From NCBI GenBank assembly GCA_035295225.1, contig DATGJI010000058.1:62001-126000 (forward strand): a DNA stretch of 64,000 bases, read 5' to 3'. The translations under genes and the position numbers were made by a program. Shown piece by piece: positions 15,466 to 24,731 of the stretch. Source of the stretch: Candidatus Eremiobacteraceae bacterium (GTDB lineage: Bacteria; Vulcanimicrobiota; Vulcanimicrobiia; Eremiobacterales; Eremiobacteraceae). Each line of letters begins with the position of its first letter. The stretch's first letter is position 1. The notes beneath the pieces were generated by a model. The model saw nothing but the letters and a program-made list of their open reading frames with translations. It made no database searches and was not told where the DNA came from.

Positions 15466-17508
15466 GTGCCGAAATTCGAAGTCGTTTCCCCATTTTCTCC
15501 CTCCGGAGACCAACCGCAGGCGATAGCCAGTCTCGCCGACGGGATTCGCCGCGGCGACCGCGCGCAGACGCTGCTGGGCGTGACCGGCAGCGGCAAGACC
15601 GCGACGATGGCATGGACGGTCGAAGCGGTCCAAAAACCAACGCTCGTGCTCTGCCACAACAAGACGCTGGCGGCGCAGTTATGCGGCGAATTCAAGGAAT
15701 TCTTCCCGAAAAATGCAGTCGAATATTTCGTCTCCTACTTCGACTACTATCAGCCCGAGGCGTACATCCCGTCGTCCGACACATACATCGAGAAGGACTC
15801 GTCCATAAACGATGAGATCGAGCGGCTGCGGCACTCCGCAACGCAGTCGCTGCTGACGCGCCCCGACACGCTCATCGTCGCGTCCGTCTCCTGCATCTTC
15901 GGTTTGGGATCGCCGTCGGACTATATGGAGATGTCGCTTAGCGTGCGCCGCGGCCAAGAGTTCGATCGAGACAAGCTCTTGCGCAAGCTCGTGGACATGC
16001 AGTATACGCGCAATGACATCGCGATGGTGCGCGGCACCTTCCGCGTGCGGGGCGACGTGCTCGAATTCGTCGCGGTTGACGACGAGATCGTGACGCGCCT
16101 GGATTTCTTCGGCGATCAGGTCGAGAGCATCACACGGATCAACCAAGTCACCGGCGAGCTCATCGAAGAGGTCGACAGCCTGACGATTTTTCCCGCCAAG
16201 CATTTCATCACGCCTGAAGAGAAATTGCGGCGTGCGTGCCTTTCGATCCAAGAAGAGCTGGACGACCGCCTGGCGTTCTTCAAACGCGAAGGCCGATTGC
16301 TCGAAGCGCAGCGCCTCGAGATGCGCACGCGCAACGATCTGGACAGCCTGCGCGAACTGGGCTACTGCAACGGCATCGAAAATTATTCGCGCCATCTGAC
16401 GGGTCGCGCACCAGGTCAGACTCCGTTCTGCTTGCTGGATTTCTTTCCCGACGACTGGCTGCTGTTCGTGGACGAATCGCACGTCACGCTGCCGCAAGTG
16501 CACGGCATGTATCAGGGCGATCGTTCGCGCAAAGAGGCGCTCGTGGAGTTTGGTTTCCGGCTTCCGTCGGCGCTCGACAACCGGCCGCTCACGTTTGACG
16601 AGTTCGACAAACACCTCAACCAGGTCGTGTATGTCTCGGCGACGCCCGGAAAATACGAGCGGACGAACGCCTCGCAGATCGTCGAACAGATCATCAGACC
16701 CACCGGCTTGGTCGATCCGCAGATCGTGCGACGGCCGACGGCCGGCCAAGTGGACGATTTGATGGAAGAAGTGCGCACCCGCGCGGAGGCCGGTGAGCGA
16801 ACGCTCGTCACAACACTGACGAAGAAGATGGCCGAGGATCTCACGGACTATCTGCTCGAGGCGAACGTCCGCGCACGCTATCTGCACTCGGAGATCGAAA
16901 CGCTCGAACGCATCGCGATCCTGCGCGACTTGCGGTTGGGTGAATTCGACTGCCTCGTCGGCATCAATCTCTTGCGCGAAGGCCTGGACCTGCCGGAAGT
17001 CTCGCTGGTCGCTATCCTCGACGCCGATAAAGAAGGCTACTTGCGTTCTGAGACGTCGCTCATCCAGACGATCGGGCGCGCGGCGCGCAACGTCAGCGGC
17101 ATGGTGTTGATGTACGCGGATAATGTGACGGCATCGATGGAGCGCGCGATGTCCGAGACCGAACGGCGGCGAGCCAGACAAGTCGCCTATAACACCGAGC
17201 ACGGGATCGATCCGCAGTCCATCCGTAAGTCGGTGCGCGACATCTTGACCGCGGCGTATGAGTCGTCGGAGACGAAGTCGCGGCGGGTGCTCAAAGACGT
17301 GCCGCGCGACGTGCTCATGGCGACCATCACCAAACTCGACCGCGAGATGCGCGAGGCTGCCGCGAAGCTGGAATTCGAGAAGGCTGCCGCACTGCGCGAC
17401 GAGCTATGGGAATTGCGCAAGCAGCTTCCGGACGGCGGCGACTCCACGCTCTCGAAGAAAGCGCCCACGATCTTCGGCCAGAAGGTGCGCGAAGCAGCCC
17501 TGTTCTGA
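15466..17508 (+). CDS. uvrB: excinuclease ABC subunit B
   Basis: UvrB verifies bulky DNA lesions and loads UvrC in nucleotide excision repair. The GTG at 15466 is preferred over the ATG at 15451: it gives the family-typical opening (M)[19 protein letters not shown] and has GGAG at the right distance. The 680-residue protein shows Walker A ([13 protein letters not shown]), the beta-hairpin ([21 protein letters not shown]), the DEAD-like box ([13 protein letters not shown]), helicase motif V and VI regions ([29 protein letters not shown]), and the C-terminal UVR domain ([20 protein letters not shown]). No SOS box is apparent upstream. Confidence 0.97.
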   Translation: MPKFEVVSPFSPSGDQPQAIASLADGIRRGDRAQTLLGVTGSGKTATMAWTVEAVQKPTLVLCHNKTLAAQLCGEFKEFFPKNAVEYFVSYFDYYQPEAYIPSSDTYIEKDSSINDEIERLRHSATQSLLTRPDTLIVASVSCIFGLGSPSDYMEMSLSVRRGQEFDRDKLLRKLVDMQYTRNDIAMVRGTFRVRGDVLEFVAVDDEIVTRLDFFGDQVESITRINQVTGELIEEVDSLTIFPAKHFITPEEKLRRACLSIQEELDDRLAFFKREGRLLEAQRLEMRTRNDLDSLRELGYCNGIENYSRHLTGRAPGQTPFCLLDFFPDDWLLFVDESHVTLPQVHGMYQGDRSRKEALVEFGFRLPSALDNRPLTFDEFDKHLNQVVYVSATPGKYERTNASQIVEQIIRPTGLVDPQIVRRPTAGQVDDLMEEVRTRAEAGERTLVTTLTKKMAEDLTDYLLEANVRARYLHSEIETLERIAILRDLRLGEFDCLVGINLLREGLDLPEVSLVAILDADKEGYLRSETSLIQTIGRAARNVSGMVLMYADNVTASMERAMSETERRRARQVAYNTEHGIDPQSIRKSVRDILTAAYESSETKSRRVLKDVPRDVLMATITKLDREMREAAAKLEFEKAAALRDELWELRKQLPDGGDSTLSKKAPTIFGQKVREAALF

Positions 17509-17532
17509 CGGCCTAAATCTCAAACGGCGGAA

Positions 17533-18075
17533 CTACTTCGGTTGCGGCGGCGTGAACAGGTCTATCACGGACATGCTGAAGCCCGGCAGACTCTCGTGCT
17601 GGAACACATCGGAGCGAGCGAGCCGCTGTGTTCCCGTGCTCTTGCGAATCGTCACGGTCTGCTCGGCTGTGTCCACAAGCACGACCGCTTGCGCGCCGGC
17701 GGCGAGATAGACGCGTACTTTCTCTTCAACGTCCTTCGAACGATCGTCGGGGGAGAGGATCTCCACCGCCAAGTCGGGCGCAACGCGAGGAACTTCGGTC
17801 TCCAATTGCACCAGGTATGGCAAGCGCGCATACGACAAGAACGCGACGTCCGGTACGAGCGGCCGCCGCTCCTCACCTGGCGGCGCGACCTGGAATCGCC
17901 ACTCCGTGCCCACCATGCCGGCGCCAGTGGTGCGAGCCCACGTGCCGAGCGCTATGGCAAAGCCCGTCTGCGCGAGCGCGTGCTTGCGCTGCGGGCTCAC
18001 CTTTTGAACGGCTCGGCCATTGATCCATTCGAGCGCCGGTTTGGTCTCCGGCAAAATGATTTCGCGCATTGCCAT
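17533..18075 (-). CDS. Uma2-family endonuclease-like protein (DUF820)
   Basis: This 180-residue protein belongs to the Uma2 superfamily, which has a PD-(D/E)XK restriction-endonuclease fold and is often present in many copies with unknown cellular role. The core motifs are visible: PDVAFLSYARLP, DLAVEILSPDDRSKDVEEKV with acidic residues and Lys, and VVLVDTAEQTVTIRK. A second gene at 41250-41810 shares the opening (M)REI.LPETKPALEW.NGRA and most of the body. An ATG two codons in (18069) is an alternative start. A promoter-like pair lies at 18088-18118, so leaders would be very short. Confidence 0.85.
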   Translation of the reverse strand: MAMREIILPETKPALEWINGRAVQKVSPQRKHALAQTGFAIALGTWARTTGAGMVGTEWRFQVAPPGEERRPLVPDVAFLSYARLPYLVQLETEVPRVAPDLAVEILSPDDRSKDVEEKVRVYLAAGAQAVVLVDTAEQTVTIRKSTGTQRLARSDVFQHESLPGFSMSVIDLFTPPQPK

Positions 18076-18087
18076 GAACTCACTCGA

Positions 18088-18118
18088 AGTATATCATGGT
18101 GGTGCGCCGACCCGTCAA
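18088..18118 (-). promoter_or_regulatory. possible sigma70 promoter for the Uma2 gene
   Basis: On the minus strand TTGACG (18113-18118) and TATACT (18088-18093) are 19 bases apart; GATATA at 17 bases is an alternative -10 element. The spacing to the first ATG is only about a dozen bases, which would mean a leaderless or nearly leaderless message. Confidence 0.4.
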
Positions 18119-18158
18119 TAATTCTTCTAGAACACGAGCATCGAAAGGCGAATCAGCG

Positions 18159-19202
18159 ATGAGAGCGTTGGTATTGAGCGGCGGCGGGGCGCGCGGCGCG
18201 TACGAAGCCGGCGTCGTCACGTCGCTCTGCAAGGCGAAGCAATTCGACATCGTGTGCGGCACCTCGATCGGAGCGATCAACGCATCGCTCGTCGCACAGG
18301 GCGACATCGATGCGCTCGGCCGCCTATGGCATGGTATCGCAGCGCGCGATATCATCCGCTATATCCCGCAAGTCGACATCCTGAAGAACATGGTCGCTAT
18401 CGCCGGCGCCGTTGGTGCGGACAACGCGTTCAAGAAAATCGGCGACCTCTTGCACTTGTGGCACGACTATCGCGCACTTGGTGCGCCAGCAAATCTCATG
18501 GGGTTGCGGGGTGCGGTCAGCTCCGACCCCGTCATCCAGATCCTACAGGATTGTCTGGATTGGCAAAAACTCCAAGCATCGCCGACGACGCTTGTCGTCA
18601 CCGGAACCAACCTGACGCGCGGCACGACCGAAGGATTCTTTCGCTTTCATACAAGCCGCGCGGCGATCGAAGCGACGTTCGCCGACAAGGCTGGGGCCAC
18701 ACGGTTCCCTCTCGCCGCCGAGACGTACAACAGTGCGGTCCGCGCATCCGCCGCGATTCCGGGCGCGTTCACCCCAGTCAACTTTGCGCCGGCGGGCTCG
18801 ATCGCATTCGACTACGTGGATGGCGGCGTCGCGAACAACACGCCGATCGGGCTTGCGGTGGACGCCGGGGCCACGGACGTCACGGTCGTCTTCATGGATC
18901 CGTCCGATGACAAGCCGCGCCAGCAGTCGGCGAACAACCTCGCGCAGATCGCGTTTGCGAGCTACGACGTCATGCAGCAGAAGATCCTCGAAGACGACCT
19001 CAAGCTTGCGTGCACCGTGAACGATCTCGATGCGACGACGCGCGGCGCGAAGCATAAGATCGTCATCGATCTTTGGAGCGTGCGGCCGAAAGAGCCGCTC
19101 GGGCTCTCCGTGTTGGGATTCAACGAGCAAGCTGCGCTGGACGCGGCATTCGCACAGGGTTTGCAGGACGGTCAATCACCGCAACGCGTGACGTTCCCGT
19201 AA
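18159..19202 (+). CDS. patatin-like phospholipase family protein
   Basis: Patatin-like proteins are Ser-Asp dyad acyl hydrolases acting on lipids. The ATG at 18159 follows GAAAGG and gives the typical opening MRALVLSGGGARGAYEAGVV with the oxyanion Gly-rich loop. The nucleophile lies in CGTSIGAINASLVAQ (about residue 43) and the catalytic Asp in DYVDGGVANNTPIGLA (about residue 227). The 347-residue protein has no signal peptide, so it acts in the cytoplasm or is exported by another route. The nearest resemblance is to RssA-like bacterial patatins; no regulator gene is adjacent. Confidence 0.92.
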   Translation: MRALVLSGGGARGAYEAGVVTSLCKAKQFDIVCGTSIGAINASLVAQGDIDALGRLWHGIAARDIIRYIPQVDILKNMVAIAGAVGADNAFKKIGDLLHLWHDYRALGAPANLMGLRGAVSSDPVIQILQDCLDWQKLQASPTTLVVTGTNLTRGTTEGFFRFHTSRAAIEATFADKAGATRFPLAAETYNSAVRASAAIPGAFTPVNFAPAGSIAFDYVDGGVANNTPIGLAVDAGATDVTVVFMDPSDDKPRQQSANNLAQIAFASYDVMQQKILEDDLKLACTVNDLDATTRGAKHKIVIDLWSVRPKEPLGLSVLGFNEQAALDAAFAQGLQDGQSPQRVTFP

Positions 19203-19207
19203 AAAGA

Positions 19208-19234
19208 GAGGGGCCGACGCAAGGTCGACCCCTC
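19208..19234. repeat. family A palindrome
   Basis: GAGGGGCCGAC-GCAAG-GTCGACCCCTC, just after the patatin stop codon. It is closely followed by a family C copy. Confidence 0.85.
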
Positions 19235-19247
19235 GTTTCGGGTTCCG

Positions 19248-19271
19248 TCGTAGGGCAAGCAATGCTTGCCC
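19248..19271. repeat. family C palindrome
   Basis: TCGTAGGGCAAGC-AAT-GCTTGCCCT, between the family A copy and the 3' end of the convergent secreted-protein gene. Confidence 0.85.
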
Positions 19272-19277
19272 TCGCGC

Positions 19278-20438
19278 CTAGAGTCTCGGTAGTTGCGGGG
19301 GAACCCGCTTGCGGACCGGGATCTTCATATGCACGAGATGCGCATCTGGTCCGGTTCTGCCCGACGCCAGCGCCATGCGCGCTCCGGCTGTGCCGAGCGC
19401 CGGCGCGTAGATGTGGTAGTCGAAGCTCAGCGAGTTGCGGCCGCCCTGCACTTCGCGCACGACGAAGTAGCCCGGAGCTTTGCTTGCGACGTAGAGCCCG
19501 CGAGTGTCGCCATCCGGCGTCAGCATGACATGATACGCCGAACGGAGATCGATCGTCTGAGCGAACGTCGAGTCGAGACGAACGATAGCTTGACCGTTCA
19601 CGAGCTGACCCGTGCCGTTATCCTCAATCGTCGGCGATGTCGTCTTGGAGCCATACGCGTTCACCGTTTGGCCGCCGCGGGTCGGAGTGAACGTGTTGAG
19701 CGAGCCATGGTAGAAGACGTTGCCGGCGCAATCGACGAAGAACACATCGTTCGCATTTTGATCCGTGAGGACGAGAGGATACGTCTTGCTGGTCGAGCAG
19801 CTCGAAGCATCCGAGCGGCCGATCATACCGATGTATTGGCCCTCGATGTCGGAACCGCGTCCTCCGGAAGCCGGATTGCGACCTTGGATCGCTTGCAAAC
19901 CTGCCGCATCCGCTGCGGCATCTAATGCATCACCGGTGCCGGCGAGCGCGTACATCGCAGTATTCCCGGTATATGAGATCCCGAGAACGCCATAGCCTTG
20001 ACCGGACGACGTCCCCACGACGCCGTCGAAAGCGCTGCCGCCGTCGGCGTCAGCATAGATCGCATCGCTGCCGAAGCTGATCGCATAGACACCGTATCCG
20101 CCGGCATCGCTGCCGAATTGACCGCCATTACCCGACTGGCTATTGCCGTCGACACCCGGCCCGCTCGTTGACTGGCCGTAGACGCCGAAGCCCTTGTTCG
20201 CGACACCTTCGAGGCCGAAACCCTTGCCGGTCTTGCCTTCCAGACCTGGGCCGGCGCCGTTGTTGTTGTACTGCTGACAGGGCGACATACTCGTGCACGT
20301 CACGATGCTGAACGGCCCTAACTTGACTGCATCGCCGTTTGCGAGCGCCGGCCCCAAGGCCAATCCGCCCGCGAGAATGCCGGCAGACGCCGTCACGGCG
20401 GCGACCGCTAATAGCGTCCGCCAAGATTTCGATTGCAT
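19278..20438 (-). CDS. secreted Gly-rich repeat protein, copy 1 of a two-member family
   Basis: The ATG at 20438 has GGAGGGG upstream. The 386-residue product starts with a signal peptide (SWRTLLAVAAVTASAGILAG, then GLALGPALA). About 180 residues of repeats follow, of the form G-Y-G-V-x-G-x-S/T-x-x-G (GFGLEGVANKGFGVYGQSTS, GVDGNSQSGNGGQFG, GYGVLGISYTG). A C-terminal domain then starts near TTSPTIEDNGTGQLVNGQAI and ends VVREVQGGRNSLSFDYHIYA. The protein at 46712-47806 has the same plan and a clearly homologous C-terminal domain. I know of no named function; an extracellular or surface role is inferred from the signal peptide. Confidence 0.8.
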   Translation of the reverse strand: MQSKSWRTLLAVAAVTASAGILAGGLALGPALANGDAVKLGPFSIVTCTSMSPCQQYNNNGAGPGLEGKTGKGFGLEGVANKGFGVYGQSTSGPGVDGNSQSGNGGQFGSDAGGYGVYAISFGSDAIYADADGGSAFDGVVGTSSGQGYGVLGISYTGNTAMYALAGTGDALDAAADAAGLQAIQGRNPASGGRGSDIEGQYIGMIGRSDASSCSTSKTYPLVLTDQNANDVFFVDCAGNVFYHGSLNTFTPTRGGQTVNAYGSKTTSPTIEDNGTGQLVNGQAIVRLDSTFAQTIDLRSAYHVMLTPDGDTRGLYVASKAPGYFVVREVQGGRNSLSFDYHIYAPALGTAGARMALASGRTGPDAHLVHMKIPVRKRVPPQLPRL

Positions 20439-20582
20439 GAAATTCCCCTCCGACAATTGAGTAGCGATAGACTTGACCGGCGCCCTGTTTCTCACGCGCA
20501 CGACCAACCGGGCTTAGTTTACATCGCAGGCGTCCGCGTAGCATCCCGGCCAAGTCCCCGCGGCGAAATAATGATAAGAAAG

Positions 20583-20631
20583 ACCCACCGACTGCACGGT
20601 CCCTTAGCATCGGGCCAACCGGTCGGTGGGT
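20583..20631 (-). terminator. long hairpin, probable terminator of the GloVer-repeat gene
   Basis: Arms ACCCACCGAC (20583-20592) and GTCGGTGGGT (20622-20631) pair over a loop of about 29 bases that itself holds CGGTTGGCCC/GGGACCG complementarity. On the minus strand it is followed by CTTTCTTATCATTATTT, a loose T-rich tract. It lies 44 bases past the stop of the gene at 20675. The gap 20439-20582 contains nothing else I recognise. Confidence 0.5.
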
Positions 20632-20674
20632 AGTCTAGACGGCAATCAGTGGACGGGAGACGGACCCTCCCTCG

Positions 20675-21886
20675 TTAGTCGGCCTTTGAAAAAGAATGCA
20701 ACACCGTAAGCGCGCCGTTCTCCGTTAATTTGAAGATCGTACCGTAACCGAATTGACCGCCGGTAAACGTCGTGCCGTAGAGATTCCCATCGCTTCCCAA
20801 TGTCAAAGGTGCTAGCACGGTGTAACCTTCGGAGGATGAAAACGAGTGGATTGTTGTCGCGATCTGGGTTGACGGATTGTACTTGTAGACATAGCCCAAG
20901 CCGAACGTACCGCCGAAGCACGTCGCACCGTATACATATCCATCATTGCCAAACATCGGCCCGGAGCAAGCGCCGGATTGGTGGGGCGGGGGCGCAAATA
21001 TTAGGAGCGCGGTGAACAAGTTTGAGTACTGAAACGCGAAGAGATTACCGTCTTGATAGCCGCCTAGTCCGCTTACATTACCGTATACCACGTCATTGGC
21101 GGGCGCGAGCCAGCCCACGGGCGATTGATTGGCGAGCATGCTCGACCCCGAGAAGTTGTAAACAACCGACTCAGTAGGTTGAGATCCCTGATGAAATTGC
21201 AATTCATACAACGTTCCATAGCCGAATCCACCACCACTCTGTGTCGTACCAATGAGTGTTCCCGATGTAGGATCTATCACTACAAGCGGTGAGTTCGGAT
21301 GCGAGCCGTCGCCGCTTGACCCGAACGTGTGCAGCGTGGTCAGCGTGCCGAAAAAATCTAAGCTATAGATCGTCTGGCTTCCGCCTATCAATCCCGTTGT
21401 ACCATAGAGTGTTCGCAATCCGCCCTGACCGAATCCGTAGTAAAGTCCGCCGCTCGGATGGCATCCCTCGCCTGAACCAAATTGGTGAAGCGTCGATAGC
21501 GTGGTGCCGTCGAACCCGAACACTGTGCCGCAGCTCAGCGTCAGGTTGCCGCCTGATGAGGTGATGCCGTATAAGTTACCGTCCGGACCAAGCATGATGT
21601 CTTGCGGGTTAGTGCCGTTACCAACGTTGCCGGCGCCTCCGAAGTTGTATTCCAAGGCAAACGATCCAGCAGCGGTGACCCGAAATATAGATCCATAGCC
21701 GAACGCTCCGCGCGTCGGGATCGTACCGTAGAAAACGCCAGGCGATCCTTCGAACAACGGCGATGCCTGTGTCCCCTGCTGTAATGCGCCCATGCTCGCT
21801 TGCGGAGAAGCGAGAGAACACAATGAAAGAATCGAGAGCGCCAAAGCTAGTCGCTTATGTCGAATACTCGGATCGGAGTGCTGCAT
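20675..21886 (-). CDS. secreted GloVer-type tandem-repeat protein
   Basis: The ATG at 21886 follows GGGGCGG. After a signal peptide (LALALSILSLCSLASPQASM) the 403-residue protein has about seven units of roughly 45-55 residues, each containing a version of NLYGTTFTGGQFGYGTIFKL. That is the signature of the TIGR03803 choice-anchor/GloVer repeat, which probably builds a beta-propeller. Examples are VFYGTIPTRGAFGYGSIFRV, NLYGITSSGGN and YVYGATCFGGTFGLGYVYKY. These proteins are secreted and often surface-linked; their binding partners are unknown. The gene lies between two other secreted repeat proteins on the same strand. Confidence 0.85.
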   Translation of the reverse strand: MQHSDPSIRHKRLALALSILSLCSLASPQASMGALQQGTQASPLFEGSPGVFYGTIPTRGAFGYGSIFRVTAAGSFALEYNFGGAGNVGNGTNPQDIMLGPDGNLYGITSSGGNLTLSCGTVFGFDGTTLSTLHQFGSGEGCHPSGGLYYGFGQGGLRTLYGTTGLIGGSQTIYSLDFFGTLTTLHTFGSSGDGSHPNSPLVVIDPTSGTLIGTTQSGGGFGYGTLYELQFHQGSQPTESVVYNFSGSSMLANQSPVGWLAPANDVVYGNVSGLGGYQDGNLFAFQYSNLFTALLIFAPPPHQSGACSGPMFGNDGYVYGATCFGGTFGLGYVYKYNPSTQIATTIHSFSSSEGYTVLAPLTLGSDGNLYGTTFTGGQFGYGTIFKLTENGALTVLHSFSKAD

Positions 21887-21991
21887 GATGCCGCCCCTAT
21901 TCGTCAGGTTGCAAATAAGAAAGCCAACCACGGCGCGAGCTTGAGCTCGCGGCCTTGATCGGCCTTCGAGGCGCCTTGGCGTTGCCCTTGA

Positions 21992-23026
21992 TTAATGCAA
22001 CGCGATACCCGCTGGGCGGATGAGAAAGCTGTTGCCCCCGCCCAATGTTGCGCCTGGAAACGAAGCGTTGGTGTAGCCGGGTCCGTAAATCGTGATATAG
22101 CCGAATTGATTGCCTACGAAGCCTGAATTCGCCACAAACAGTGTGCCGAGGGAGTTCACCGCGATGCCAGATGGGTTGTAAAGATTGGGATTCGGCGACC
22201 CGATGCCGAGTCCGCGCGTTTGCGTAGGGCGGTTTGTGCCATTCAGTGCGGTGTATTCTCGAACCGTGGCATCGAAGTCGCATGAGACATAGATATGACC
22301 GGCAGCGTCGAGCGAGATGCCGTCGGGTTGGTTGCAGTTGCCGCCAAAAAAGACATAAGGCGCGACGTTGCCGGTTGCGCCCGGCGCGTAGATCGTGATC
22401 GTGTTGCTGTTAATGTTCGTCACATAGACGTAACCATTGGCGTCGACGGCGAGGTACTGCGGCTGGTTCAAAAGCGTGGTCGCCCCGGCGATCGTGGCAA
22501 TCGGGGCCTGATTGCCGGTGGGATTCGGGCCGTATTCGACGACGCTGTTCGAACTAAAATTCGCCACCCATATGTGCTGGGATGAATCGATCCAGATACC
22601 GACCGGCGTGGATAGCCCCGTCGCATTTCCGATAACCGTGTTGATCGGCGCCTGGTTTCCGTTCGCACCCGGCGGGTACTCCGTGATGCTACTCGTATTG
22701 CTGTTCGTCACCCAGATATTCCCCGCATTATCCACGGCGACGCCCTGTGGAACGGAAAGACCGGTCGACGTTCCAATGATCTGCTGCGACGGCAACTGTC
22801 CGCCCTTGGCCGACTGCGGAAAAACGAGTACTTGGTCGATTTCCTGAACTCCAGATTCATTGCTCGCATCCGTGATATACATCGAACCATTGCTCGGCGG
22901 CGGCGTTGGTCCGATGGGAATACCACCCCCGCCGGATCCGCCGCAGCCCGCGAACAATGCGCACGCAGCGGCGATGGATGCAGCCGACATAACCGATGAC
23001 GTGCGAGAGGAAGTCTTACTGATCAT
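21992..23026 (-). CDS. lipoprotein with NHL-type beta-propeller repeats
   Basis: The N terminus (SIAAACALFAGCGGSGGGG) holds a lipobox with Cys at about residue 28, so the mature protein should be lipid-anchored. The rest of the 344 residues are NHL-like blades: VPQGVAVDNAGNIWVTNSNT, TPVGIWIDSSQHIWVANFSS, QPQYLAVDANGYVYVTNINS, QPDGISLDAAGHIYVSCDFD, NPSGIAVNSLGTLFVANSGF. Each blade has the P.GIAVD..G.IYV.N core. GAGGAG precedes the ATG. Its function is unknown; beta-propellers of this kind usually bind protein or sugar ligands. Confidence 0.88.
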   Translation of the reverse strand: MISKTSSRTSSVMSAASIAAACALFAGCGGSGGGGIPIGPTPPPSNGSMYITDASNESGVQEIDQVLVFPQSAKGGQLPSQQIIGTSTGLSVPQGVAVDNAGNIWVTNSNTSSITEYPPGANGNQAPINTVIGNATGLSTPVGIWIDSSQHIWVANFSSNSVVEYGPNPTGNQAPIATIAGATTLLNQPQYLAVDANGYVYVTNINSNTITIYAPGATGNVAPYVFFGGNCNQPDGISLDAAGHIYVSCDFDATVREYTALNGTNRPTQTRGLGIGSPNPNLYNPSGIAVNSLGTLFVANSGFVGNQFGYITIYGPGYTNASFPGATLGGGNSFLIRPAGIALH

Positions 23027-23129
23027 TGCACTCCTCGACAGTCGCCCTCATTTTCAAGCATCATACTCCAGACAAGCGTCCGCTTGATGAGAAGGGGGTA
23101 AAAAGTAGCGTTCCCATGTCGTATTGTCT

Positions 23130-24731
23130 TCAATCCGGCGCTATCACCTGTTGCGCTGAAGGACCGCTGCGAACCTTAGGATTTGCCAAGAGCAGCAGCG
23201 CGAGCAACGACACGAAGAACAGCACGCCCGAGATCCTAAATAGGTTTTCATAGGCGATCGCGTTCGCATCGAGTTGCGTCATCTGCGCGATTTGCGCAAG
23301 AGCTAAAGCATGCGCTTGCACAGCGCCGTAACCGTGTTGTTCGAAAAATGCCTGCAGTTGTGCGAGCGTCTGCCCGACGACCGCTCTTCCGGTGTTGACG
23401 CCCGATGATAGTCCTGCATACACCGACGCCGTATCCGACTGCAAGTACGTCGTCAGCGCCGCGATGCCCAGACTCCCGCCGAGCTGACGGACGAGAGTGA
23501 GCAGGCCGGACGCGCTCGCCGTCTGATCGAGCGGCACGGACGACATGGTGACGACCGTGAGCGGAACGAAAAGCAGACCGATCCCGAATCCTTGCGCGGC
23601 GCGCGGCCAGAAGAGATCCCAGTAGCCCGCATTTTGGTAGAGATAGCCCATCACCCACGAACCGATGCCGAACACGATCAAGCCGGCAGCCATGAGCACG
23701 CGCGCGTCGATGCGCGACGAGAGCCTGCCTACGACCACCATGCTCAAAGCCGTCGCGACCGCTCCCGGCAGCAGTGCGACGCCCGTCTGCCACGCATCCC
23801 AACCCAAAAGCGTCTGCATGAACAACGGCAGGACGAGGCTCAGTCCGAAAAGTCCGAAGCCGGAGACGATGCTGATCACGTTGCCCGCGGCGAACGATCG
23901 ATTCTTGAATATGCGCAAGTCCACGAGCGGATACCGGGTCATGATCTCGCGCGCGATGAACGTGATGAGCCCTCCGACCGCGGTGATGCTCAAGATCACG
24001 ATCGTCGGCGAGTTGAACCAGTCGTCGTGCTGACCGCGCTCGAGCACGTATTGAAGCGAGCCGAGTCCGAGCACCATTGAGCCGAGACCGATGTAATCGA
24101 ACGAACCTGCGGGCTTCACCCGGTACGGCGGATCTTCGATGTATGCGAGCGTCATCAAGAACGCGATGATGCCGAGCGGGATGTTGATGAAGAAGATCAG
24201 CGGCCAATCATAGTTGGCGACGAGGTATCCGCCGAGCAGCGGTCCGATCGCGGGCCCGGCCATCGCCGCCATGCCGAAGATCGCCATCGCCTTGCCGCGC
24301 TGATCGCGGGGGAATGATTCGAACATAATGGCCTGCGCGGTCGGCTGAAGCGCCCCGCCGCCGAAGCCCTGAACGATCCTATAGAAGACGAGCTGCCAGA
24401 TGTTCGTCGCCGTGCCGCATAGCAGCGACGCGAGCGTGAAGATCGCGACGCAGATCGCATAGAAGCGCTTGCGTCCGAGCGCCGCCGTCAACCAGCCGTT
24501 GAGCGGCATGACGATGAGCGCGGACAGGATATAGCCGGTCGCGACCCATGCCACTTCGTCGATGGACGCGCCGAGATTGCCGGCGATTTTGTCGAGCGCG
24601 ACATTGACGATCGTCGAGTCGATGATCGCCATGATCACGCCGAGCATGACAGTCGCGGAGACGAGCGCGAGCGAACGCGGCGCGATCTCCACGTGAGAAG
24701 GCGCGCCGGCCGCCGTCGTCTGTGCGGGCAC
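23130..24731 (-). CDS. DHA2-family MFS drug exporter (EmrB/QacA type)
   Basis: This proton-driven multidrug antiporter of the inner membrane has 533 residues and 14 predicted helices. Family marks include AIIDSTIVNVALDKIAGNLG in helix 1 (motif D1 region), GWLTAALGRKRFYAICVAIF (motif A), and RIVQGFGGGALQPTAQAIMF (motif B/C). The GTG start directly follows the stop of the RND permease gene. EmrB-type pumps normally work with an EmrA adaptor; here the only adaptor is the RND-type one upstream in the operon. Whether the two pumps share it is unknown. Confidence 0.93.
   Translation of the reverse strand: MPAQTTAAGAPSHVEIAPRSLALVSATVMLGVIMAIIDSTIVNVALDKIAGNLGASIDEVAWVATGYILSALIVMPLNGWLTAALGRKRFYAICVAIFTLASLLCGTATNIWQLVFYRIVQGFGGGALQPTAQAIMFESFPRDQRGKAMAIFGMAAMAGPAIGPLLGGYLVANYDWPLIFFINIPLGIIAFLMTLAYIEDPPYRVKPAGSFDYIGLGSMVLGLGSLQYVLERGQHDDWFNSPTIVILSITAVGGLITFIAREIMTRYPLVDLRIFKNRSFAAGNVISIVSGFGLFGLSLVLPLFMQTLLGWDAWQTGVALLPGAVATALSMVVVGRLSSRIDARVLMAAGLIVFGIGSWVMGYLYQNAGYWDLFWPRAAQGFGIGLLFVPLTVVTMSSVPLDQTASASGLLTLVRQLGGSLGIAALTTYLQSDTASVYAGLSSGVNTGRAVVGQTLAQLQAFFEQHGYGAVQAHALALAQIAQMTQLDANAIAYENLFRISGVLFFVSLLALLLLANPKVRSGPSAQQVIAPD

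Noticed and set aside
14250-15695. Long N-terminal extension of PRPP synthase
   Set aside because: The upstream part runs antisense over the uvrB start and a repeat; the ATG at 15311 has a good ribosome-binding site and the family-typical opening.
15679-17202. 507-codon frame antisense to uvrB
   Set aside because: It is the mirror of a highly biased coding gene; its product is His/Arg/Ala-rich with no family signature.
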